NCBI GenBank assembly: GCA_030549775.1
Contig: CM060178.1
Span: forward strand, 67,385,896-67,449,895
Length of the DNA: 64,000 bases
From: Tamarix chinensis
Taxonomy: Eukaryota > Streptophyta > Magnoliopsida > Caryophyllales > Tamaricaceae
Reading direction: 5' to 3'
The notes below the pieces were generated by a model that saw nothing but the letters and a program-made list of their open reading frames with translations, ran no database searches and had not been told where the DNA came from. The translations under genes and the position numbers were made by a program. Shown here piece by piece: positions 35,331-46,680 of the stretch; the stretch's first letter is position 1; each line of letters opens with the position of its first letter.

Positions 35331-37636
35331 TTCCCAACTCATATTACCATTTATCCTATTATGCATGTCCTAGGGGGTCATAACATAATACATCATAGAC
35401 ATCATACATATACATGTCATGCTCATATCATAGGAACACATACAACATACCTCAATCTCCAAGCTGCGCTACACATAAGGCAAGTTATACACAAATCATA
35501 TAATACATGGCATAGCATGGCATACACAACATTCAACACATCCATGTCACACATAGCACAAGGCCATTACCTTCGACCTTACTAAACACCCACAAGTAGA
35601 GGTAAGTAGAGACTTACCTGGATCCGAAGCTAGCTAAGCGACGTAAGAGGGAGAGAGATCCCTAGCTCGTGGATCCACGAGAAAGCTTTCCTAGATCCGA
35701 TAGAAATCGAAAAACTAAATTAGAAACTATCCTATCAATCAATAATTCACATCTTCAAATTAAATAAACACGAACAACACAAATGATTTTTCTTAGAAAA
35801 CGTGTCCAAAACTTAAAACTTAAAAGCATAGCTTTATTAAGATTTAAGGTTAAAACTAAATCAAAACGGATTAATACAAATATCACTTGGGACATTTCAA
35901 CTTAATTTGGAAACCCGAGAAAGGATAATCGATCATAAGTTAGTTTATCGAAAATAACTTATTTATTAGGTTTTACAACTAAATAAGTAACCCAACCATT
36001 TACATAACACCAAATTCAAACCGATTGAGTTAAAACATAATTTAAATGATTTAAAACCCAAAGATAGAAATCGATTAGATAAAAGACGCATAGCAAAAAT
36101 CAATTTTATAAAATCATCCCCGAAGATTAGGGTTTTTAATGCCTAAACTACGAATTAGCCAAATCACTTCGATTACCTCAAATTGATAGTTTTAAAACAC
36201 AATTAAACTAATTTTAGATAAATCTAGATAATCAATTTCAACAAAACAATCTTCCAATTAATCAATTCCAGATAATCAATCTTCAAAATTAGGGTTTTAA
36301 AGCCCACGACACAAACTCAGGTAATTCAATTTAATTAATTCAAATTAAGGTATTAGAAGGCAATTAATACCATTTCAACCATTTCTATACATTGAATTTT
36401 AGAAAAACAACAATACAAGTAATCGATTTCATAATCTCACTTGAAATTTAGGGTTTTAGGCCCGGAAATACAATTCGTTAAAATTCTATAAATCTAATCA
36501 AATTGAATGTTTAGAAATGCAATTAAACACATTTTATAACACATCAAATAATCAATTGCTCAAAACTAGTAACAGAAATACACAATTTAGCACAATTAGG
36601 GTTTTTGAGCCCGGAACGCAAACCCGATCAATACTTGCCAAAACATATCAATTAACGGTTCGAAAATATAATTAAACATATTATAATGTAATTTATATAG
36701 TCAATTGAATAAAATAACCCGATTACCCAAACCAATTTAAACCCGCGGGAGTTTTGACCTAAAAATCCAATTCTGATCAATTACGCACAATTTTCCCAAA
36801 TCGACACTTCTGATATAAAATTAAATACATTTTAAACGATATTATAAAATCAATTGAGCGGGACGGCTCAATTATACGACCCAATTTCATTACACCCAAA
36901 ATTTGACCTAGGAATCAAATTCCGATAAAACCTGTATAAATTTCTCAAATTGACGGTTCCAAAATGAAATTGGATACATTTTAAAACATATTGTATAATC
37001 AATTTGTCCGAAATCGCAAAAATGGACGAATCCGAAAAATTCGGGAAAAACCCGGCTAAAAATCCAATTTTCCCAAAATTCCAACACAACCACACAATTA
37101 ACCTATCCAAATCAATCTTACAGCATATACATACATAAACAAACAATCAATTTAGCTTTTTATAAGCTAATTCATACCCAATTAATCAAAACAAGGTTAG
37201 GGTTTTTTCGAAAATTATACCAAACGAAAAACTGACAAATCGGGGCAAAGGGAGGCCGGGGAAGCTTCGTCGGAGGCTAAGGACTGCTCGCCGGTGATCG
37301 CCCGAGCTCGCTGGTGACCGGGCGGTTGCGCAAGTGGTGCGGCTCGTTGCTGCTGCGCTCTGCTGCCGCTGCTGCTCCTGTGCGCTGCTGGGCGTGGCTT
37401 CGACTACTGCTGTTGCGTCGACGGTGCTGGTCGGTAGTTGGAGGCCGACGATCGATGAGGGGGGAGCAGGGAGGAGGAGCTGGGGAGATGGAGAGGCGCG
37501 AGGGGGGTCGGCTAGGGTTAGGGTTAGGGTTGCGAGACAGGGGGTCGGGGAAAGGGAAGAGAGAAGAAAAAGAAGGGAGGGGGCGCCGGTCGGGTAGGGC
37601 TGCGGGTTTCTTTTTTTTTTTTTTTTACAAATACAC

Positions 37637-37645
37637 ATATAAAAT
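37637..37645 (-). promoter_or_regulatory. TATA-like box of the 5.5-kb LTR
   Basis: Minus strand reads TTTTATATG, followed downstream on that strand by an A run and a GC-rich leader-like region (37614 down to about 37240). Position and composition contrast suggest the U3/R boundary. Confidence 0.4.
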
Positions 37646-39000
37646 AAACTACTAAAAATTTAAAAACTATTATTAGGAGATTTTATCTAAAATTCATTAA
37701 ATGAAAATTATTTCGTAAGGTTCCGAAGGCTTAAAATCGATATAAAAGCTACATAAAGAAGTTCGGAAACATTTTCGGAAAAACTTACCAATGTCCGTAA
37801 AAATTTATATTATTTACGGAAATACATTATAAGACCTCGAAATAATATTTAAAAGCATAAAAGTAAATATTTAAATTAAATTCTAATAAACCGAGACTAA
37901 TTTAAATAATTTCCGAAATCGGTTTTCCGTAAACCAAAAATCGTAAAACGGAAGAAAATTAATTCCGGAAAGAAATTCATAAATAAACTCCGAAATCTTT
38001 TTAATTTAAAACTTCTCGAATATATTAAAAATTTTCGAAAATGAATAAATTTAAAGTCGGAAATATTTTCTACGGATAAAATCATTAAAATAAATTTAAC
38101 TATTTAAACAGAAATTCTATAATTTAAATAATATATTTAGTTAACGAAATATAACTCCAAAAATAAGGTCGTAATCACATGACGAAGTTATAATCGAAAA
38201 TGAATCTAAAATATTAAAAATCAAAATACAAGAAGAACGGGAATACATATTTTTAACCGAAAATCGAAATTAAAAGAGTATAATAAAATCATAGTCGCGA
38301 ACGAATTTGTCTAAAATGGTTCGCAACGGCAACGATTAATTAAATTCAAATATGAATTCGAAATTGTCGATAAATCCATAAAACAAATCAAAATTAAAAT
38401 AATTAAATATTTACATCAAATTACGCTAATAAAATCATTAAACTTAATAAATTTGGGTTTTAAAAATACGGGGTATTACAGGAAGAATCACCCAAATTTT
38501 TCTTGGAGAAATCAAAACCCAACTCAGGCTATAAGTCAATTAAGACCACCTCCAGAATACCAAACCACGACCCCTGAACCAAAACCAAGTTTGGAAGAAT
38601 TGCTTACTAAGTTCATAAACCAAAGTGAGTCTAGATTCCAAAATCAAGAAACTCAAATGCAAAATCAGGAGGCTTCTTTGAAGAATTTGGAGGTGCAAGT
38701 AGGACAGTTGGCAAATATAATCTCCAAACGAGACCAGGGAACCTTACCTAGCAATACAGAAAGGAATCCATGAGAGGATGCAAAGGCAATTACTTTGAGG
38801 AGTGGTAAAGAGTTGTCTGATATACCATCTTCGAGCTTGGAAGAAAAGGGTAAGAAAAAGACAGTTGATGAACAGCCCATAGAAATTTCTAATTCTCAAA
38901 AGGAGGTAAGAGATGACCCCACACCTGGTGAGGGTTCACATCATGAGGTAAAACCTTATCAACCTCGCATCCCATTTCCCCAAAGGTTGAAACAATAAAA

Positions 39001-39660
39001 GTTAGATACACAATTTTCTAAGTTTCTTGAAATTTTTAAGAAATTACATATAAATATTCCATTTGTTGATGCTTTAACCCAGATGCCTAGTTATGCTAAA
39101 TTTTTGAAGGAAATTTTAGCTAACAAAAGGAAACTAGAGGATTGCGAGATGGTTAAACTTAATGAGGAGTGCTCGACTGTGCTCCAAAATAAACTACCAC
39201 CTAAGCTAAAAGATCTAGGAAGTTTTACTATTCCTTGCAATATTGGTAGTTTACATTTTGATAAGGTTCTTTGTGATCTTGGTGCAAGCATTAACCTTGT
39301 GCCCTTTTCTATTTTTAGGAAGCTTGGGTTAGGTGAACCAAAGGGTACGACCATATCTCTCCAACTAGCAGATCGATCAATCAAGTATCCACGTGGTATT
39401 ATTGAAGATGTGCTGGTAAAAGTTGAAAAGTTCATCTTTCCTGTGGACTTTGTTGTTATGGAGATGGAAGAGGACCATGAGGTACCTCTAATTCTAGGGA
39501 GACCATTTTTGGCGACAGGTAGAACTCTTATTGATGTTCACTAGGGTAAACTGATTTTGAGGATTAATGATGAACAAATTGTTTTTAATGTATTTGATGG
39601 CATGAAACACCCTCACGAAGAAGATACTTGCTTACGCATTGATTCTATTGATGAGTGTTT
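39001..39660 (+). pseudogene. Athila-2 protease region
   Basis: The frame continues from gag across a stop at 38998. It has the active site DLGASIN (about 39277-39297), LADRSIKYPRGIIEDVLVKV and LILGRPFLATGRTLIDVH, the retropepsin-like domain of Athila polyproteins. A stop follows at 39542-39544 (VH then TAG). A frame change near 39650 separates it from the RT part. Confidence 0.88.
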
Positions 39661-42600
39661 AGTGAGTATTTTCAGGTGAACAGATTAGATGACCCATTAG
39701 AAGCATGTCTCACAAATGGACATAGTGAGCATGAGGAAGATGAGAGCCTTACAAAATCAATCCACGATTTGGAGGCATCTCCTTCATATCCTAAATTTTT
39801 AAGGCCGCCACTTAGAGGCTTGGAACGTGATGAGATAAAAAAATTAAAACCTTCCATCGAAGAGCCTCCTCGACTTGAGCTCAAAACTCTCCCCTCTCAT
39901 TTGAAATATGTTTTTTTAGATGGTTCTAATTCTCTTCCAGTGATTATTTCATCTTCTTTGAGTAAGTTGATGGAAGAGAAGCTAGTGAGGGTATTGAAGG
40001 AGCACAAAAGAGTTTTTGGGTGGACCATTGCAGACTTAAAAGGAATCAGTCCATCTTTATGCATGCATAAAATTATGATGGAGGAGGGTTGTAAGCCAGT
40101 GGTGCAACCTCAATGACGACTTAATCCCATGATGCAAGAAGTGGTGAAAAAAGAAGTGATAAAATTACTCGATGCAGGCGTAATTTATCCCATATCTGAT
40201 AGTGCGTGGGTTAGTCCAGTACAGGTGGTACCTAAAAAGGGGGGTATTACTGTTGTGGCTAATGATGAGAATGAATTGATCCCTACACGTACTCTAACAG
40301 GCTGGCGTGTTTGTATGGATTATAGACGAGTAAATGATGCCACAAGAAAAGACCATTACTCTCTTCCCTTCATTGATCAGATGATAGAGAGACTGGCAGG
40401 CCACGAATTCTACTGTTTTCTGGATGGGTATTCAGGTTACATACAAATCCCTATTACACCTGAGGATCAAGAAAAAATAACATTCACATGTCCTTACGGT
40501 ACGTTTGCATATAGGAGAATGCCATTCGGTTTATGCAATGCACCACCTACTTTTCAGAGATGTATGATGGCAATTTTTCATGATATGGTGGAGGATTTCA
40601 TGGAAATATTTATGGATGATTTTTCTGTGTTTGGATGTTCTTTTGATGCATGCCTAAATAATTTGGATAAAGTGTTGAAAAGATGTGAAAACACAAATTT
40701 AATCCTTAATTGGGAAAAATGTCACTTTATGGTCCAAGAGGGGATTTTTCTGGGTCACAAAATCTCTAACAAGGGGATTGAAGTTGATAAGGAAAAAATT
40801 GAAGTCATTGAAAAACTTCCCCCTCCCTCTACTGTTAAAGGTGTTAGGAGTTTTTTGGGGCATGCTAGCTTTTATCGAAGGTTCATTAAAGACTTCTCAA
40901 AAATAGCTAAGCCTCTATGTGAGTTGCTTGTTAAGGATGCTACTTTCATTTTTTCTGATGAGTGTTTACATGCGTTCAATACATTGAAAGAAAAGTTGAT
41001 TAGTGCACCTATTATGGCATTTCCTCATTGGAATTTACCCTTTGAACTAATGTGTGATGCAAGTGATTTCTCTGTTGGTGTTGTGTTGGGTCAAAGGAAA
41101 GATAAACTTTTTCGAACCATTTACTATGCTAGTCGAATTCTGAATTCTGCACAACAAAATTATGCTAATACTGAAAAAGAATTGTTGGCTATAGTATTTG
41201 CATTTGATAAGTTTCTTTCTTATTTATTGTTGAATAAAGTCATTATTTACACTGAACATTCTACATTAAAGTATTTGTTTGCTAAGAAGGATGCTAAGGC
41301 TAGGATAATAAGATGGATATTGCTGCTCCAAGAGTTTGACTTGGTGATTAAAGATAAAAAAAAGGGGAGTGAGAATAGTGTTGCAGATCATCTATCACGA
41401 CTTCCTCAATCCGTCATAGAAGAGCCAACCAATTCCATCAATGAAGAATTTCCAGATGAGCACCTTTACAAAGTTCAAATCACACCTACTCCATGGTATG
41501 CTGATATAGCCAATTTCTTGGTAGGTAATATCTTACCCACTCATCTTTCATATCACCAAAGGAGGAAGTTTCTTTCTGAGGTGAAGTATTAGTTTTGGGA
41601 TGATCCGTACCTATTTAGAATTTGTGCTGATCAAGTAATTCGGAGGTGTGTGAATGATGAAGAGATTTATTCCATCCTAGAACATTGTCATAGTAGGGAG
41701 GTTGGAGGTCACTTTGGACCAACTAGGACTACGGCTAATATTTTACAATGTGGCTTTTATTGGCCTAATATTTTTAAGGATTCTCACACCTTTATTTCTG
41801 CTTGTGATAGGTGTCAAAGGACTGGGAATATATCCCGAAAACATGAATTGCCCTTAACTAATATCATAGTTTGTGAGTTATTGGACGTTTGGGGTATAGA
41901 CTTCATGGGACCATTCCCTTGTTCTTTTGGTAATGAATATATCCTTGTGGCTGTGGATTATGTGTCCAAGTGGGTAGAAGCTATGGCACTTCCCAAGAAT
42001 GATGCAAAGGTGGTTGTTAAGTTCTTGAAACGAAATATTTTCACGCGATTTGGCACACCTAGAGCTATCATTAGTGATGGAGGGAAGTATTTTTGCAATC
42101 AACAATTTCAATCCCTCATAGCTAAGTATGGAGTCAAGCATAAAGTGGCAACTCCCTACCATTCTCAGACAAGTGGTCAAGTCGAAATAACTAATAGGGA
42201 GATTACATGGATTTTAGAGAAAACTGTAAGTGTCACACGAAAAGATTGGTCTATCAAATTAGATGATGCACTTTGGGCTTATAGAACAACATACAAAACT
42301 CCAATAGGCATTTCCCCCTACCGTTTGGTATATGGGAAGGCATGTCATCTCCGGGTTGAACTTGAACATAAAGCATATTGGGCATTAAAATTTCTAAATT
42401 TTAATTTGAGTGATGCAGGTGAGCACAGGAAACTTCAATTGAACGAAATGAACGAGTTTCGCTTTGATGTGTATGAGAATGCAAAGCTTTACAAAGAACA
42501 TACCAAGAAGTTACATGATAAGCATATTTCAAAGCGTGATTTTTTCAAGGGACAATAGGTGCTTCTCTTTAATTCTAGGTTGAGGCTTTTCCCTGGAAAG

Positions 42601-42777
42601 TTGAAATCCAGATGGTCCGGCCCATTCTCGGTTGTAAACTTATATCCCTCCGGTGCGGTGGAAATTTTACATCCTGAAAAAGGAAAATTCATGGTTAACG
42701 GTCAACGGTTAAAACCATATAATGGTGGTGGTATTGAACAACTTAAGACCATTATTATTTTGACAAACAAAAATTAG
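39655..42777 (+). pseudogene. Athila-2 pol: RT, RNase H, integrase (few stops)
   Basis: One frame covers the whole stretch, broken by only three stops: TGA 40114-40116, TAG 41590-41592 and TAG 42556-42558. RT (40129 onward) shows GWRVCMDYRRVN, FCFLDGYSGY-type and an intact FMDDF box (about 40612-40625). RNase H has MCDASDFSVGVVLGQR (about 41050) and an intact ADHLSRL. Integrase begins about 41640 with [12 protein letters not shown] and CDRCQRTG, then [23 protein letters not shown] and GQVEITNRE, so the zinc ligands and DDE residues are visible. The C-terminal part ends near FMVNGQRLKPY. The three stops fit single-base changes, two of them (TGA and TAG in CGA- or CAG-like contexts) of C-to-T type. 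Confidence 0.92.
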
Positions 42778-44685
42778 ACAGGAAGAAGTCGAGCTAACGA
42801 CTTTAAACAAGCGCTTCTTGGGAGGCAACCCAATTTTATGATTTCATTTACTTAGTTTTTTTTCCTTTGCTTTTTTTTTTTTTTTTTGTAGCTCATACTA
42901 ACTCACAGGTAGGAAGGAGAAAAATGAAGAAGTGATAACAATCTAAGTGTTGAATTGTAGGGAGATTTTAGGGCTTTGTATTTCCCAACCACACTTATAG
43001 ACTACTCATGGCTCCAGAACTAGCGAGGGACATTCTGCCAAGTATTACACCACCATCCAATGAGTAAACATGGTCTGTGAGTTCCTCTCTTCCCTTTTAC
43101 CTTGACAACACATTGGGGACAATGTGAATTATAAGCATGGGGGAGATATTGTAGGGCTACATTTTCCTTTGCTTTTGTTTCTTGCATTATATTTATAATT
43201 ATGCATTTCTTATGTCTAAAAAAAATTAAATTGAAAAAAAATAAAAAATTTTGGAAAAAAAAATATAAAAGTGGGAAATGATCTTTTAATGATGATAATA
43301 GAAGGATGTTTAACATGAGGTTGTAGTAAGTTAAGTTGACCTGTTGAGACCCCTTAACGTTTTCTTGAAAATGATTTTGATTTTTTAAGCTTAAAAGTTT
43401 TGGTTGCATTTTTAAGGGACGAGTGTAATTATGTTGGTGAAATTGAAGGTCATATATGCATTGCGATTTTTTTGTGGTTCATTGTAGTGTAACTAATGTG
43501 GTGACTTGTTCTATGATTTAAAGGATTAGAACTGGCATTTTTGTTTGGACCTTGTGAGATTTTGAGCCTAAAAGACTGATTCATCGAAAAGCAGTCTTAA
43601 TATTTTTCTTGTGTGTGACGTCCCACCATGGCTTGTGAAACTAGAACTTGCAATGATTTTCTTCAAAATTACATATGACTTATGATGCACATTAAGATGA
43701 TAGAGGCACGCTTTCTTTTCTTATAAAAGCTACATTAGCCAAATAGCCTAACCTTGGCATTTTATCCTTTGCTGACCCTTTTGAGCTTTTGGCTTATTTT
43801 GTTGATCTAACCATACATGTAACCTTTATCCGTGTATCCCTACCTTAGTCTAGAGCTAGTGGGGTGATGAATATATTAAAAAAAACAAGAGTATGAGTAT
43901 GGTCTATCTTAAGCATGGGGGAGGTATGAAAAGGTGAATGATTATGGTGTAGAAAGAAAAAAAAAGAAATTTGGGGTTTTTTTCCCATATTGAAGATGTT
44001 GAGACTATTAAAAAAAAGTGGAAGAAAAAAAAAGAGAAAAAAATATATATTGAAAAAGGTGAAAGAGACTTGTGTAACTATTAGTGCTCACACCTCATTG
44101 GTTCTAGACTTGTAGCCCAAAAAAAATATCTTTACTCTCTTACCTTTGACCCCATTACAACCTTAATAAGACCTCTTGATTATTGTGTGTTCTAAGTCTT
44201 TAAAGGAGTGGAGAATTGAGAAACATTGCAAGCATATGGGTGATCATTTTCATGAGTGCAAGGACTTGAGCGAAACTTTTAAAAAAAAATTCATATAAAT
44301 AAACACGAGAGATGTGTGTCCCAATACCTAAAGTGAGGTTGCTAGTTTGAAACTTGAGTCTTGTACGAGTTTAGCTCATGGCTACCTGCAACCCATGCAA
44401 CATGTTATCCTTACATGGTCTTCTTTGCATGATTTTGACTTGAGAACTCAACAATACATTTCCACTTCTTCCCTAAGTATACAACATGAATAATATTTTT
44501 GAAAATTATGTTTTTACATTTTGCTGAATTTTGGGGTCTTGATGAGCTGATTTGATTTGGTGTGATGTGAGTGTTTGAACAATCTTTACTGAGAAAGGGA
44601 TCTCAATTTTACCTATCACTTCTACTATGTGCTTTTATATGTGTTGCTTGCTTGAGGACAAGCAATAAGTTAAGCATGGGGGAGT
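42778..44685 (+). other. Athila-2 3' non-coding region with hairpins and polypurine tracts
   Basis: No coding sequence is visible. A conserved post-pol hairpin TTGGG-AGGCAA-CCCAA lies at 42818-42833. A second stem ACATTG-GGGA-CAATGT (43110-43125) is followed by AAGCATGGGGGAGAT (43133-43147). A further AAGCATGGGGGAGG tract is near 43911-43925. The final stem TTGCTTG-AGGA-CAAGCAA (44648-44665) precedes the true polypurine tract AAGCATGGGGGAGT (44672-44685) that abuts the 3' LTR. The remainder is AT-rich with A and T runs. Confidence 0.75.
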
Positions 44686-46089
44686 TGATAAGCATGAATT
44701 ATGTCAATCATATGGACTTTAACATGAAGATTTAATGTGATTGTATCATGATTTTTTTTCATAATTTAGTCCACTTGTTCTTTTTTACTTCTCTTGATCA
44801 TATTTTCTAGGTATTTCAAGAATATGGGATCAAAATGAGCTAAAACGCAATAGCTGGAACAAAATAGAAGAAAACACAAGTGCTCAAAGTGTGAAAAGGA
44901 ATAAAGGATTAAAAATAAAGACATTATGCGTTATGAATTTGGAAACATATTGAATACTAAAGTTGTATATATTTATATTAGCTTTCTAACGCATCAAAAA
45001 TCAGCTCAATCCAAAGTGAAACGTAGAAGTTATGGCTAGAATACAAAACATGCGCAAAGATGAAGAATTGAAACGGCCGTGTTGATGGATAGTTACGTCT
45101 ATACAAACATATTTTTCATGCATTTTGGAGGAAAGAAACGGATGGAATCAAAATAAGACGGCTTTGAGAACACTAAAGAGAGATCTAGGATTTCTTATTT
45201 GGCATCACCCAATCCAATTCCACCTCCAATTCATCCACAAGCTTCCATCTTTTGATCTCAATTTCTTATTCCTAGTCAGACAGATTGAACAGTGAATTTC
45301 TCATCTTCAATAAAGAGGCTATTGTATTGTTTTTCTTTAGATTTTATTCATTATTTTCAATTGATGCAATTCGCTATATTTAAGATGTTGAGCTTAATGA
45401 AAGCCATGCTTGGCTAATTGATCTATGCTGAGGTGAAGGGAAATCCCCTGATCCAGATGTGTTGAGAATCTAAACCCTGCCCAATCTAATTAATTGTCAT
45501 ATGTGTTGTGCTAATAATTTAATTGGAACAATAGAGAAAATTGATCACTTTTCTATTATTATTTAGAGAAACCAGACAAGATTCGAGAGATGAGTCGGAG
45601 TGGGCTCCATTAGCATGACAAGAAATCAAACCACAAAGTCGAGAGACGTTGGTTGTCTTCTACAACTAAAAAGAAGGGAATATGATACATAATAATGCAT
45701 TGCCTATTTTTGCATTCATACTAGAGATAGATGAGTCTTAATATACAATAGGGTGTAGTGGCTTGAGAGAGCATTACAATACATACTTTGGTTGGCATTC
45801 ATGACAAATTATTTTAATTTGGGATTTGGGGTAAATATTCTATCACATTGGGGTTGAGGGGATTGACCGAAACCTTAGCATTTTCTCTAACTGAATTTCA
45901 CTTGTTCTTATAGTATAATTGGATTTAGTTTGCGTATTTTATTTTTATTTAGAGTTAGACATTATCTGCCCCAATCGTTAGTCTAGACATAGGAGATCTT
46001 TTCACTAACTCATTGCTCACTTCCTAGTCTTTGTGGGATCGACCTTGCATGCTACTTCAACACCGTGCACTTGCGGTATTAAGTCATCA
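44686..46089 (+). repeat. 3' LTR of Athila-2
   Basis: 1,404 bp, begins TGATAAGCATGAA and ends AAGTCATCA. Its TATA-equivalent reads TATACAAA (45100-45107). Otherwise it is nearly identical to the 5' LTR. Confidence 0.93.
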
Positions 46090-46680
46090 GTGGCTAAAGA
46101 AACAATGATGTCATCCTTGTATTTCAAGCTGGAGTCTCTATACATGACAAATTGAGTGACGAATCATTTGTTATTGAAGAGTAAGTTGCATGAGTTGAAA
46201 TTAGGTAAGAGACAATCCCTAAAATCTCATCTTGATGAATTTGACTCTATAATTATGGATCTGAAGAATATAGATGTAAAATTAGAGGATGAAAATCTTG
46301 TTATTACATTGTTGTGTTCTTTGCCTGCTGATTACAAATATTTTTGTGAGATCATATTGTATGGAAAGGATGATGAGTTGGTTCTTGATGATTTCAAGAC
46401 TGTCTTACTAAAGTAGGGACTGATTCAGAATCATTTGACTGGAGGTGGTTCTAGTGACTCATATAGTGAGGGACTTGTAGCTAGGGATAGAACTCAAAAC
46501 CGGGGTTCTAGTGAGAAGAAGAAGAAGTCCAGGTCAAAGTCGAGAAATAATAGAACCAAGAATATTATGTACTATAGATGTCACAAGAAGGGCCATATCA
46601 AGAAATTGTGTCCTAATAGAAAATATCGAGATAAATTTGGTGAATCATCTGGCATAAAGGATGATGTTGTTATAGCCTAA

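Larger units (their letters stand above)
32962..38480 (-). repeat. 5.5-kb solo LTR (probably Tekay/Del-type chromovirus)
   Basis: The block has inverted ends, CGTAACACCCC at left and GGGGTATTACA at right (the left T mutated to C), and a perfect 5-bp duplication GGAAG (32957-32961 and 38481-38485). The TGTAA(T/C)ACCCC terminus is typical of large Tekay/Del-type LTRs. No gag or pol is found inside. On the minus strand a TATAT-type box near 37637-37645 is followed by a T-poor, C-rich leader-like stretch with CCCTAACCC, so I orient it as minus. It carries two tandem-repeat arrays. An alternative is a non-autonomous element of unknown type with LTR-like ends. Confidence 0.75.
31820..38998 (+). pseudogene. 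Athila-2 gag, split by the 5.5-kb solo LTR
   Basis: It starts MTRSCGGKLAPFDPEIERT. The capsid domain spans about 32100-32540 (FLEICDTFRQNGV, RLRLFPFSLRDKAKSWLHYLP). A 1-bp loss near 32545 shifts the frame into the next block (MLDAAAGGTIMNKTPEDAYNFIEELA). The knuckle CDLCGGPHTSTEC is near 32818-32856. The frame breaks at SWK (32961) and resumes at 38486 as NHPNFSWRNQNPTQ. A coiled-coil-like Gln-rich block follows (QNQETQMQNQEASLKNLEVQVGQL region, about 38636-38710), with stops at 38773 and 38998. Confidence 0.9.
30257..46089 (+). mobile_element. Athila-2: younger Athila-type retrotransposon
   Basis: LTRs 30257-31658 and 44686-46089 differ by only about 3% over the first ~235 bases by eye. The TSD GTGGC is perfect (30252-30256 and 46090-46094). 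PBS is of tRNA-Asp type. It carries gag, PR, RT, RNase H and integrase and a 1.9-kb non-coding 3' region, but no env-like gene. It is inserted in copia-1 gag and is itself host to a 5.5-kb solo LTR. Own length without that insertion is about 10.3 kb. Confidence 0.94.
30064..46680 (+). pseudogene. copia-1 gag, split by Athila-2
   Basis: The first piece (30064-30256) gives NFDL, KLKMKTILI, LLLGK and SNKVLHK. The second piece (46090-46680) continues VAKETMMSSLYFKLESLYM, then LLLKSKLHELKLGKRQSL, HLDEFDSIIMDLKNIDVKLEDE and LLCSLPADYKYF, the UBN2/gag-copia domain. Removing Athila-2 and one GTGGC copy joins the two pieces in frame. The nucleocapsid knuckle reads YYRCHKKGHIKKLC (about 46570-46613), with Tyr in place of the first Cys. 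Several stops are present (for example at about 46153 and 46414). Confidence 0.88.

Noticed and set aside
37511..37533. Telomere-like TAGGGTTAGGGTTAGGG run
   Set aside because: Only about three units, and not the plant TTTAGGG unit. It lies in a GC-rich leader-like part of the 5.5-kb LTR, where CCCTAACCC stretches are common.
37186..37638. Pro/Ser-rich 150-residue open frame on the minus strand (and overlapping frames on plus)
   Set aside because: Low-complexity translation of the GC-rich leader-like region of the solo LTR; no domain or codon evidence.
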